From assembly GCA_964550435.1 (NCBI GenBank), contig CAZJZI010000036.1:1-29226 (forward strand): DNA of 29,226 nucleotides, given 5' to 3'. The notes under the pieces are model-generated. The model had not been told where the DNA came from, did no database searches, and saw only the letters and a program-made list of their open reading frames with translations. The stretch's first letter is position 1. Each line of letters starts with the position of its first letter. A program made the translations under genes and the position numbers. Positions 14,877-22,439 of this stretch are shown here, piece after piece. This DNA is from UBA11400 sp964550435. Its GTDB lineage: Bacteria > Bacteroidota > Rhodothermia > Balneolales > HLUCCA01.

Positions 14877-16064
14877 TTATTTATCCTCAACAGGTTGTAC
14901 AACAGCGGATTCACTGTCTACTACAACCTCACCATTTCCACTTTTTTTGTTCTTAGCCGACTTCTCACTTTTGGAAGAAAGTTCATTAGTTGAGACGTGC
15001 TCAATGCGGTATTTTACTTCATCAACCAATGCTTGAATAAACTTCGGATGGTCGTTTAGCCCACCAGAAACCTCAAGTTTCTCGACATGAAGCCCTTCTT
15101 CTTCCAGTTCTTCTGGTAATTCTATTCCGAGTTCATGTAATGTTTCGATGTGATCAGTCACAAATGCCACTGGAATCATCAGAAAGTGCTTAATTCCGTA
15201 CTCAATCAATCGAATTACAAGGTCTTCAGTGTTGGGCTGGGTCCATTTAGATGGACCAACACGTGACTGGTAGCTTAGCCAATAATTCTCTTTGCTGGCG
15301 CGCATTTGCATGATCGCTTCAACGGTCTCCTCGATCTGTCCGGTATACGGGTCACCACTTTCAACTTCTGCGATCGGGGTTCCGTGGGCTGTAAAAATGA
15401 GATGAACCTTTTTGCGTTCTTCGTCTGAGAATCGAGTCAATGCTTCGTCAATTCTCTCATTCAATGACTCGAGATAAGGCTGATTTAGGTGGTAGGACTT
15501 AACGGTGTATTCTTGCCAGTTCGGCTTTTTCCCGGTCTTCTCGAAATCGTGACGTATGTTCTCCCAATCACGAAAACTGGATCCGGTAGTGGTCCATGAG
15601 AAATGCGGATACAACGGAAGTAATACTGCATGATCTATACCATCCTCAAGCATTTCATCTATCACCTGATAAGCAAACGGACGCCAGTAACGCATTGCAG
15701 TATAAACCGTTACATCGAAATCTGGCAATTGCTCTTTTAGAGCCTTTTCCAGAGTACGACGCTGAAGCTCTGTGAGTGGATTAATAGGCGAACAGCAGTC
15801 AGAAACGACTTTATTCTGGCGATTCAGACAGTATTTACTGCCCATGCAACCCTTGGGACAAGCACTGATCTCGCGGTATTTTTCGGCGATTTTTTTGTAG
15901 CGAAACTTTGAAATAACTTTGGCTAGGGCATTCTGAACATTGCCACCACCCAGTTTGATAATATCTTCGTCGCTAAAAAGATTGTATAAAAAAGTTCTTA
16001 CAGATTCCTCGGACGTTGGTCCACCGAGGTTCATTAAAACAACGCCTAACTTCGGTTTCTTCAT
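14877..16064 (-). CDS. hemH: Ferrochelatase with cysteine-rich insert and extra C-terminal tail
   Basis: A 395-residue enzyme inserting Fe(II) into the porphyrin, the terminal heme step. Active-site His227 (FTAHGTP) and Glu307 (VTDHIETL) are intact, with LLPLYPHFSWTTTGS typical of the fold. Two additions stand out against the usual 310-350 residues. Between residues 66 and 95, where relatives have a short G-G-S-P-L loop, there is an insert holding all five cysteines of the protein (69, 73, 79, 90, 91). After about residue 357 a Lys/Ser/Glu-rich low-complexity tail of about 40 residues follows. Known Fe-S ferrochelatases use other cysteine positions, so a cluster or metal site here would be a different arrangement. 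It is the first gene of the hem run. Confidence 0.95.
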   Translation of the reverse strand: MKKPKLGVVLMNLGGPTSEESVRTFLYNLFSDEDIIKLGGGNVQNALAKVISKFRYKKIAEKYREISACPKGCMGSKYCLNRQNKVVSDCCSPINPLTELQRRTLEKALKEQLPDFDVTVYTAMRYWRPFAYQVIDEMLEDGIDHAVLLPLYPHFSWTTTGSSFRDWENIRHDFEKTGKKPNWQEYTVKSYHLNQPYLESLNERIDEALTRFSDEERKKVHLIFTAHGTPIAEVESGDPYTGQIEETVEAIMQMRASKENYWLSYQSRVGPSKWTQPNTEDLVIRLIEYGIKHFLMIPVAFVTDHIETLHELGIELPEELEEEGLHVEKLEVSGGLNDHPKFIQALVDEVKYRIEHVSTNELSSKSEKSAKNKKSGNGEVVVDSESAVVQPVEDK

Positions 16065-16170
16065 AAATAGTAGTCGGAATTCGTGATCGTAATAGTACGG
16101 TCGCTAATTAACGAAGCTTTTATGAAGACTATGTGAAGATTTGAGCTCTGGTATTATTTAGAATAAGTAT

Positions 16171-16226
16171 GGGTAGTGAGTAGTGGGTAGTGGATGATTC
16201 TACTTCCAACTCCCCACTACCTACTT
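16171..16226. repeat. Heptamer-period array D forming a hairpin
   Basis: Eight 7-base units from 16171: GGGTAGT, GAGTAGT, GGGTAGT, GGATGAT, then the opposite orientation TCTACTT, CCAACTC, CCCACTA, CCTACTT. Bases 16182-16193 pair with 16214-16225 in a 12-bp stem with one G-T pair and a 20-base loop. It lies just past the 3' end of the sugar-porter gene (minus) and may affect its transcript end, but it lacks a clear T run. Confidence 0.65.
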
Positions 16227-16230
16227 TCAT

Positions 16231-17658
16231 CTATCCGTTATTAGACATCTGCTCTAGGGTTCTACCTTTTGTCTCAGTCACGAATTTCTTGACTACAAAG
16301 TAAGCCAGAAGGCCAAATGCAGCATAGATTCCGTAAGAATAACCGAGTCCAATGGAAGTGAGCATAATCGGGAAGCTCATGGTGATTGCGAAGTTGGATG
16401 TCCAGTGCAGGATTCCGCACACAGCAAGGGCTGCACCACGGAACTGGTTTGGGAACATTTCACCGAGCATTACCCAAAGAACCGGACCCCAGGTAGTTGC
16501 GAAGAATCCGATGTAACCCATTGCAGCTAATAGGGCGTAAAGTCCCATTGTGTCACTGAGAATCAAATTTCCAGCAGCATCGATCTCTGCAGATCCGAAA
16601 ATCACTGCCATAACGCCAAGCATAACTGCTTGACCCAAAGCGCCACCCAGAAGTAGTGCTTTACGACCCAGTTTGTCGACTAAGGCAATGGCCAGGAAAG
16701 TAAATGAAACGTTCACAGCACCGATAATCACGTTCTGCATCAAGGCATCAGATTCTGAGAATCCAGCAGCTTGCCAAAGTGTTGCGCCATAGTACATTAC
16801 CACATTGATTCCGGTGAACTGTTGGAGAATGGATAATACAATTCCGACCCAGACTACAGGGTGAAGTTTTCCGGAGACTTTATCCAGGATATCACTGAGC
16901 CGTGGTTTGCGGTCTTTCTCTAGAGTAGCCTGAATCTCGGCAACTTTCGCTTCCGCATCGTTTGGATGTGAAATATGGGCCAGAATCTTACGTGCTTCCT
17001 CTGAACGACCCGCGGCAACCAGGTATCTTGGAGACTCGGGTACAAAAAGCAGAGATACAAAGAAAATTGCAGCTGGAATCATCTCCATCCAGAACATCCA
17101 TTGCCATGTTTGATAACCAAGCCAGAATGTAGCCGCCGAGCCGCCAGCGACGTCGGCCAGATAGTAATTACTCAGAAAAGCAGCAAAAAGACCTAAAACG
17201 ATCATCAACTGTTGAAGTGATGTCAATCGTCCACGGTATTTGGAAGGAGCAATTTCACTGATATAAGCAGGGCCAAGAATACTGGCAGCACCTACGGCCA
17301 GTCCACCCAATACACGATAAAAGACAAACTCGGCAGATGTACCAGCGATTCCTGATCCCCAGGCACTGACAATAAATGTCAATGCGGTAGCGATCATGAC
17401 CATTTTACGTCCGAATTTATCGGCAAGTGTTCCGGCAAAAAATGCCCCCACTGCACATCCCAGCAGCATCGAAGCTACGTTGAATCCGGTACCTACGGCG
17501 TCGGAATTAAACGCTTCGCGAAGAGCGTCCACCGTTCCATTGATCACACCACTATCGAATCCAAACAAAAAGCCACCAATGGCAGCTGAAGTTGAAATTA
17601 GTATTACCCTTCCCAGGTTATCACCACCTGAAGAAGCAAGCGATTGCTGATTTGCCAT
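16231..17658 (-). CDS. MFS sugar porter (XylE/GLUT-like)
   Basis: A 475-residue inner-membrane transporter with 12 predicted helices. Sugar-porter hallmarks are present in order: FGFDSGVINGT in helix 1, ADKFGRK between helices 2 and 3, ISEIAPSKYRGRL after helix 4, VPESPRYL at the end of helix 6, QQFTGINVVMYYG in helix 7, VDKLGRK between 8 and 9, and VTETKGRTLEQM after helix 12. The QQFTGIN segment is part of the sugar-binding site of XylE and GLUT proteins. The substrate is probably a hexose or pentose carried with H+ or Na+, but cannot be named. It is a single gene between hemH and carB, flanked on both sides by heptamer-repeat spacers. Confidence 0.92.
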   Translation of the reverse strand: MANQQSLASSGGDNLGRVILISTSAAIGGFLFGFDSGVINGTVDALREAFNSDAVGTGFNVASMLLGCAVGAFFAGTLADKFGRKMVMIATALTFIVSAWGSGIAGTSAEFVFYRVLGGLAVGAASILGPAYISEIAPSKYRGRLTSLQQLMIVLGLFAAFLSNYYLADVAGGSAATFWLGYQTWQWMFWMEMIPAAIFFVSLLFVPESPRYLVAAGRSEEARKILAHISHPNDAEAKVAEIQATLEKDRKPRLSDILDKVSGKLHPVVWVGIVLSILQQFTGINVVMYYGATLWQAAGFSESDALMQNVIIGAVNVSFTFLAIALVDKLGRKALLLGGALGQAVMLGVMAVIFGSAEIDAAGNLILSDTMGLYALLAAMGYIGFFATTWGPVLWVMLGEMFPNQFRGAALAVCGILHWTSNFAITMSFPIMLTSIGLGYSYGIYAAFGLLAYFVVKKFVTETKGRTLEQMSNNG

Positions 17659-17812
17659 ACGCTATTGACCTCTGTATAAAGAAATTTATTGTTAATGGCC
17701 GGACAGACATCGACACGCATTGTCTGGTGACCCGTTATTTTCAGGATTATTGGTGTTGCACGGAGATTATCAAAATTCGGGCAAGAATCAAAGTCTTCAG
17801 TTTGCAATCTTT

Positions 17813-17861
17813 GATAAGAGACAAGGGATAAGAGAAAAGCGATAAGGGACGAGAGAAGTGC
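17813..17861 (+). repeat. Heptamer-period array E (GATAAGA type)
   Basis: Seven units in strict 7-base phase: GATAAGA, GACAAGG, GATAAGA, GAAAAGC, GATAAGG, GACGAGA, GAAGTGC. G-A at the first two positions is constant. It has the same period as the other arrays but a different unit sequence. Confidence 0.7.
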
Positions 17862-17890
17862 TTGGCCTGAACCTTGATGAAGTGGTATGA

Positions 17891-17937
17891 ATTTTGGAGG
17901 CCGATTTTTTTCGCAGAAAAAACTCGGCCTCCAAAAT
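17891..17937. other. Long perfect inverted repeat downstream of carB
   Basis: ATTTTGGAGGCCGA (17891-17904) is exactly complementary to TCGGCCTCCAAAAT (17924-17937). Inner T and A runs can extend the stem almost to a loop of about 7 bases. It lies 126 bases past the carB stop in its direction of transcription. No T run follows the outer stem, so it may be a terminator variant or a structured RNA element. Confidence 0.6.
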
Positions 17938-18002
17938 CAGACCATGCACCTACCCTGAATGCGAAGGAATTACCCATCGGCTCGCGCAGTCGAGCTCCAG
18001 CC

Positions 18003-18034
18003 GTGGCATAGCCCACTAACGCAGGCGAAGCCTG
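18003..18034. repeat. Mini-hairpins of the GGC-N3-GCC type
   Basis: GTGGC-ATA-GCCCAC (18003-18016) and CAGGC-GAA-GCCTG (18022-18034) lie side by side. Related copies are TTGGC-TTT-GCCAA (7652-7664), TGGC-TTC-GCC (25321-25330) and TGGC-GTA-GCCA (26343-26353). All are intergenic and each shares a spacer with a heptamer array. Confidence 0.5.
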
Positions 18035-18041
18035 TACCCAC

Positions 18042-18072
18042 GAGTAAATAAGTCCAGGAGACTTATTTACTC
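18042..18072 (-). terminator. Hairpin overlapping the carB stop codon
   Basis: GAGTAAATAAGT and ACTTATTTACTC form a 12-bp perfect stem with a 7-base loop. On the minus strand the first arm contains the last codons and the TAA stop of carB. It is AU-rich without a T tail, so termination is only possible; it may instead be an mRNA 3'-end structure. Confidence 0.45.
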
Positions 18073-20891
18073 AAATATAAATTCTTAAACTCGTATGGCT
18101 TCCTGAAATGCTCATCGTCAAAGTCTTCAAGGAAGTAAATCGTCTCACCCGTTGACTTCATCTCGGGTCCCAGTTCTTTTTTGACTTCTGGAAATTTATC
18201 GAACGGGAACACCGGCTCCTTAATAGCATAACATGTCAAAGACGAGCTCAGATCAAATTCACTGAGCTTCCTACCCATCATAACTTTAACACCAATGGCA
18301 GACTCCGGACGCCCGGTTGCTTTGGCAATAAACGGGATAGTCCGTGTTGCGCGTGGATTCGCCTCTAGCACATAAACTTTGTTGTCTTTGATTGCATACT
18401 GGACGTTGATAAAACCCCGTACGTTCAAAGCTTTCGCAATTCGAAGCTGATAATCTTCAAGTGTCTTGATGATCTCATCGCTTAAACTATACGGTGGCAG
18501 AACTGCAGTCGAGTCGCCAGAGTGTACACCGGCTGGTTCAATGTGCTGCATAATCCCACTGACATGCAGCTGCTCCCCATCGTAAATGGAGTCGAAGTCG
18601 ACTTCAATGGCTTTATCGAGGTAGTGATCGATCAAGAATACATTCTCAGGATGTGTTGTCAAGAGTTCTTCGACATACTCTTTGAGTTCTTCGGGCTTCA
18701 CTGCGATTCGCATTCCTTGTCCACCAAGGACATAGCTTGGACGAATCAAGACCGGATATTTAACTATTTCGGCTTGCTCCAGTGCCCCTTTTACGTCCAT
18801 GGCCGTACCATAGCGAGGGAACGGAATGCCGCATTGGACCAATACCTCAGAGAATTTTCCTCGGTCCTCGGCCAGATCCATCATTTCATATTCGGTTCCG
18901 AAGATCTTAATACCAGATGCCTGAAAGTATTTTGCAAGTTTAAGTGCTGTTTGACCACCGACCTGTAAGATTACACCCTCGGGTTTTTCGTGCTCGAAAA
19001 TATCGAGTACACGCTCCCAGTAGACCGGCTCAAAGTAGAGTTTATCAGCGATGTCGAAGTCAGTAGATACGGTCTCAGGATTACAGTTTACCATGATCGT
19101 TTCGTATCCTTCTTCTTTGGCAGCCAAAACGGCATGTGTACAGGAGTAATCGAACTCGATACCTTGTCCGATTCGGTTTGGTCCACTTCCAAGAATCATG
19201 ATTTTCTTCTTATCAGTTATATAGCTCTCATTCTCGCCTTCATAAGCGGAATAGTAATATGGGGTTTGCGCAGGAAATTCGGCTGCACATGTATCCACCA
19301 GTTTAAAAGAGGGTTTGAGCCCAAGTTCATGGCGACGCTTTCTGACATGTGCTTCCGTTACCGGAGTTGCACTTTGAGATAGTAACCATGCTATTTGTTT
19401 GTCAGAAAATCCTGCTTGCTTGGCTTCATAGAGATCTTCCTTGTTCAGGGTGTCGAGTGATTGTCCTTCCAAGTGATTCTCCAGGGTCACCATGTATCGG
19501 ATCTGTTGCAAAAACCATGGATCTACACGCGTGACATCATGAATTTCCTCAATAGACGCACCCATTTTGAAAGCATTCCGAATCTGGAGGCATCTGTCCC
19601 AATAGGGTTTCATCAGGCGTTCTCGCACGCGCTTTCGATCGAGCACCTCGTATCCGTCGGCACCGAGTCCTGCTCGTCCGATTTCAAGCGACTGCCATGC
19701 TTTATTCAATGCTTCCGGGAAGTTTCGGCCAATCGCCATTACCTCTCCAACTGCTTTCATCTGGGTTCCGAGCATTTCATCGACCCCGGGAAACTTCTCG
19801 AAGTTAAATCGTGGTACTTTTACTACTACATAATCGATTGAAGGCTCAAAACAGGCCGAAGTAGTGCCTGTGATTTGGTTTTTCAGCTCATCTAGCGTGT
19901 ATCCGACAGCTAATTTGGAAGCTACTTTTGCAATCGGATAGCCAGTTGCTTTCGATGCCAGAGCCGATGACCGGCTCACACGTGGATTGATTTCAATGGC
20001 TACAAAACGGTCAGTGCCGGGTTCAAATGCAAACTGAACGTTACACCCACCGGCAAAAGTACCGATAGACCGCATCATCATGATAGCAGCATTACGAAGT
20101 AACTGAAACTGCTTGTCAGTGAGTGTCTGACAAGGCGCAACGGTTACAGAATCTCCGGTATGGACCCCCATCGGATCCAGATTCTCAATTCCGCAAATGA
20201 TTACTACGTTGTCATTATCATCGCGTAGGAGCTCTAACTCATACTCTTTCCACCCAACAATAGACTCCTCAAGTAATATTTCGTGAATCGGACTCAGTTC
20301 CAGTCCACGAAGTACTTTGCGCTCAAATTCGTCCTCGCTCCAGATGATTCCACCACCCATTCCACCCATCGTAAACGATGGTCTGATTACTAGAGGGAAG
20401 CCACCAAGTTTGACCGCGATTTCTTTAGCGTCGAGAAGGGACTTTGCAACATAACTAATACACTGATCGACCCCGATTTTCTCCATCAAATCCCTGAACT
20501 GCTGACGATCTTCGGTGATGTCGATAGCGTCTATGTCTACACCAATGATCTGGATATTGTTCTTAGCCCAGAATCCCTGATGATGAAGATCTCGTGCCAG
20601 ATTCAGTGCTGTTTGACCACCCATAGTAGGTAGGACTGCGTCGATTTTCTCTTTTGCGCAGATTTCTTTGATTGATTGTGTCGTAAGAGGCTTAAGATAT
20701 ATCGCATCGGCCATCATTGGATCGGTCATGATCGTGGCCGGATTCGAATTGATCAGTACAACCCGGTAACCTTCTTCCCTAAGCGATCGGCACGCCTGGG
20801 TTCCGGAATAATCGAATTCGCAGGCCTGACCGATAATGATAGGTCCTGATCCGATAAGCAGAATATTGTGGATGTCGTCTCTACGCGGCAT
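18063..20891 (-). CDS. carB: Carbamoyl-phosphate synthase large subunit lacking the allosteric domain
   Basis: A 942-residue ATP-dependent subunit making carbamoyl phosphate for arginine and pyrimidine synthesis. It has two homologous ATP-grasp halves: the first begins MPRRDDIHNILLIGSGPIIIGQACEFDYSG; the second begins near residue 560 with IMILGSGPNRIGQGIEFDYSC. Each is followed by a VGGQTAL-type segment (MGGQTAL, VGGQTAL) and by PxxxRSSALASKATGYPIAK or PRATRTIPFIAKATG. The E. coli protein has 1073 residues; here the chain stops soon after GPEMKSTGE, where the C-terminal methylglyoxal-synthase-like domain that binds UMP and ornithine would begin. Stop and frame are clean, so this is natural, not a frameshift. 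It lies 28 bases downstream of carA. Confidence 0.97.
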   Translation of the reverse strand: MPRRDDIHNILLIGSGPIIIGQACEFDYSGTQACRSLREEGYRVVLINSNPATIMTDPMMADAIYLKPLTTQSIKEICAKEKIDAVLPTMGGQTALNLARDLHHQGFWAKNNIQIIGVDIDAIDITEDRQQFRDLMEKIGVDQCISYVAKSLLDAKEIAVKLGGFPLVIRPSFTMGGMGGGIIWSEDEFERKVLRGLELSPIHEILLEESIVGWKEYELELLRDDNDNVVIICGIENLDPMGVHTGDSVTVAPCQTLTDKQFQLLRNAAIMMMRSIGTFAGGCNVQFAFEPGTDRFVAIEINPRVSRSSALASKATGYPIAKVASKLAVGYTLDELKNQITGTTSACFEPSIDYVVVKVPRFNFEKFPGVDEMLGTQMKAVGEVMAIGRNFPEALNKAWQSLEIGRAGLGADGYEVLDRKRVRERLMKPYWDRCLQIRNAFKMGASIEEIHDVTRVDPWFLQQIRYMVTLENHLEGQSLDTLNKEDLYEAKQAGFSDKQIAWLLSQSATPVTEAHVRKRRHELGLKPSFKLVDTCAAEFPAQTPYYYSAYEGENESYITDKKKIMILGSGPNRIGQGIEFDYSCTHAVLAAKEEGYETIMVNCNPETVSTDFDIADKLYFEPVYWERVLDIFEHEKPEGVILQVGGQTALKLAKYFQASGIKIFGTEYEMMDLAEDRGKFSEVLVQCGIPFPRYGTAMDVKGALEQAEIVKYPVLIRPSYVLGGQGMRIAVKPEELKEYVEELLTTHPENVFLIDHYLDKAIEVDFDSIYDGEQLHVSGIMQHIEPAGVHSGDSTAVLPPYSLSDEIIKTLEDYQLRIAKALNVRGFINVQYAIKDNKVYVLEANPRATRTIPFIAKATGRPESAIGVKVMMGRKLSEFDLSSSLTCYAIKEPVFPFDKFPEVKKELGPEMKSTGETIYFLEDFDDEHFRKPYEFKNLYLSK

Positions 20892-20919
20892 AATGTATTC
20901 GTTTTTGGGCAGTGATGAT

Positions 20920-22023
20920 TTACTTCGACTTGGATTGTTTTAGGCGCTCGATAAATTGGTCGAACAAATAACGGGAATCATGTGGACCCGGTGATGCTTC
21001 CGGGTGATACTGGACACTGAATCCGTTGAAGTTTTTGAATTCAAGACCTTCAACTGTGTTATCATTCAGATTGATATGACTAACCGATGCTACTGAAGAA
21101 TCTATAGAATCTGGGTCAACCGAGAATCCGTGATTCTGAGTAGTGATTTCAACGAGTCCAGTGTTCATGTTCTTAACCGGGTGATTTGCGCCCCGGTGTC
21201 CAACGAACATTTTCGAAACATGGATTCCTTCAGAAAGTGCCATCAGTTGATGTCCTAGACAGATTCCGAACATGGGTTTACCGGTTTTTTTTGCCTTGTT
21301 CACGAGGTCAATGGCATAACCCATCGGATTTGGATCACCAGGGCCATTTGAAAAGAAAAATCCATCCGGATTCCATTCCATAACTTCTTCAAAAGTAGCT
21401 TGAGCCGGAAAAACACGTAGGCTACAACCACGTTCAGTGAAGCTATTGATAATATTTTGCTTGATTCCGTAATCGAATGCAGCAACCTTAAAGTGATGTC
21501 CATCATGGGTCAGTGTTTGGGCCTCGCTCCGTGTTACTTTGGAAGCCAGTTCCAGCCCATTCATATCGACCCAGCTTTTGGCCTGTTCAACCAGGGCATC
21601 AGCATCCAGATTATCACTTGAAATCACAGCATTCATCACCCCTTTTTCACGGATGTGTCGAACCAATTTACGCGTGTCGATTCCAGTGATTCCAACAATC
21701 TTATTTCTTTTCAGAAAAGCGTTGAGGCTTTCATCTGCCATTGGATTGCTGTAGTCAAACGAAAACGCTCTTACAACAACTCCAGAAACCATCACTTTTG
21801 AGGCTTCATCGTCACGGGATGACGCTCCATAGTTTCCAATGTGCGGATAGGTCATCATCATGAGTTGTCCGTAGTAGCTTGGGTCAGTAAAAATCTCCTG
21901 ATACCCGTACATACTCGTGTTAAAGCACAACTCTCCTCCAGTGGTGCCATAATGCCCTATGGCATATCCGTTTTCTACCGTTCCGTCTGAGAGTGCCAGG
22001 ATGGCTCTGGATCGTTCTTGCAT
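20920..22023 (-). CDS. carA: Carbamoyl-phosphate synthase small (glutaminase) subunit
   Basis: A 367-residue class-I glutamine amidotransferase subunit that feeds ammonia to CarB. The N-terminal half is the CPSase small-chain domain (LSDGTVENGYAIG, GELCFNTSMYGYQEIFTDPSY). The C-terminal half has the triad Cys255 (FGICLGHQ), His340 and Glu342 (QYHPEASPGP), plus FFSNGPGDP. Length and order (carA then carB) are standard. The upstream 168 bases hold the terminator of the preceding gene; no pyrimidine or arginine leader element is recognisable. Confidence 0.97.
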   Translation of the reverse strand: MQERSRAILALSDGTVENGYAIGHYGTTGGELCFNTSMYGYQEIFTDPSYYGQLMMMTYPHIGNYGASSRDDEASKVMVSGVVVRAFSFDYSNPMADESLNAFLKRNKIVGITGIDTRKLVRHIREKGVMNAVISSDNLDADALVEQAKSWVDMNGLELASKVTRSEAQTLTHDGHHFKVAAFDYGIKQNIINSFTERGCSLRVFPAQATFEEVMEWNPDGFFFSNGPGDPNPMGYAIDLVNKAKKTGKPMFGICLGHQLMALSEGIHVSKMFVGHRGANHPVKNMNTGLVEITTQNHGFSVDPDSIDSSVASVSHINLNDNTVEGLEFKNFNGFSVQYHPEASPGPHDSRYLFDQFIERLKQSKSK

Positions 22024-22121
22024 GTTATGATGGATTGTGTTTGGATGTCATTCCTGTTGAAAAAGCAGAATATCCCATTGATAACCAATGAGTTGCTTTA
22101 GATTGAATACGACAAAAAGAC

Positions 22122-22161
22122 AAAAAAAATCCGACTACCCTTTTTATCGAGAGTCGGATTT
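22122..22161 (-). terminator. Rho-independent terminator after the DUF5989-type gene
   Basis: On the minus strand a 10-bp stem (AAATCCGACT with AGTCGGATTT, 15-base loop) ends in eight T residues (22122-22129). It starts 31 bases after the small gene's stop and about 100 bases before carA, so it separates the two. A role as a carA attenuator is possible but needs more than position. Confidence 0.85.
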
Positions 22162-22192
22162 TGGTGGAATTTCTTTGTCTATGCGTCACTGT

Positions 22193-22351
22193 TTAAAATA
22201 ATGCGTAGATGAATGGTGCAAGGGCCGTGTTCCCTGTGACAACAATTAAAAGCCCCAACAAAAGTAGTATGAAAACGATAGGAGCAAGCCACAATTTCTT
22301 TCTGACTTTCAGAAACAACCAGAATTCTTTTAGTATACCGACTTTGCTCAT
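22193..22351 (-). CDS. 52-residue single-helix membrane protein, DUF5989 type
   Basis: A very small gene, ATG at 22351 and TAA at 22195-22193. The product starts MSKVGILKEFWLFLKVRKK, continues with one hydrophobic helix (about 21-40, APIVFILLLLGLLIVV) and ends NTALAPFIYALF. The pattern of a basic KEFWLFLKxRKK head, one helix and the ending APFIYxLF is what I recall for the DUF5989 family. Members often sit beside SxtJ-like membrane proteins and carbamoyltransferases in surface-glycan loci; no molecular role is known to me. Here it follows a glycosyltransferase-like gene by 88 bases and is closed by its own terminator, which supports it being a real expressed gene. A longer overlapping frame (22179-22424) is a shadow. 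Confidence 0.82.
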   Translation of the reverse strand: MSKVGILKEFWLFLKVRKKLWLAPIVFILLLLGLLIVVTGNTALAPFIYALF

Positions 22352-22439
22352 GTGTTGGGTACCTGATAATTTCGGCTAAATTACCGATTGGCCAGATAAA
22401 ATAAAAGTTAAATCTAGGATGCACTACAAATATCCTAAA

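Larger units (their letters stand above)
17659..18062. other. 404-base spacer between sugar porter and carB
   Basis: No supported gene is seen; a minus frame (17747-18016) overlaps repeats and hairpins and is likely spurious. The spacer holds heptamer array E (17813-17861), a 14-bp perfect inverted repeat (17891-17937), two small hairpins of the GGC-N3-GCC type (18003-18016 and 18022-18034), and most of the hairpin that overlaps the carB stop. Confidence 0.65.

Noticed and set aside
17747..18016. 89-residue minus-strand open frame between the sugar porter and carB
   Set aside because: It covers heptamer array E and the 17891-17937 inverted repeat, with no family resemblance and no ribosome site.
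22179..22424. 81-residue minus frame overlapping the DUF5989-type gene
   Set aside because: It is cysteine/histidine-rich nonsense-like sequence in another frame; the 52-residue frame has a coherent membrane protein and terminator.
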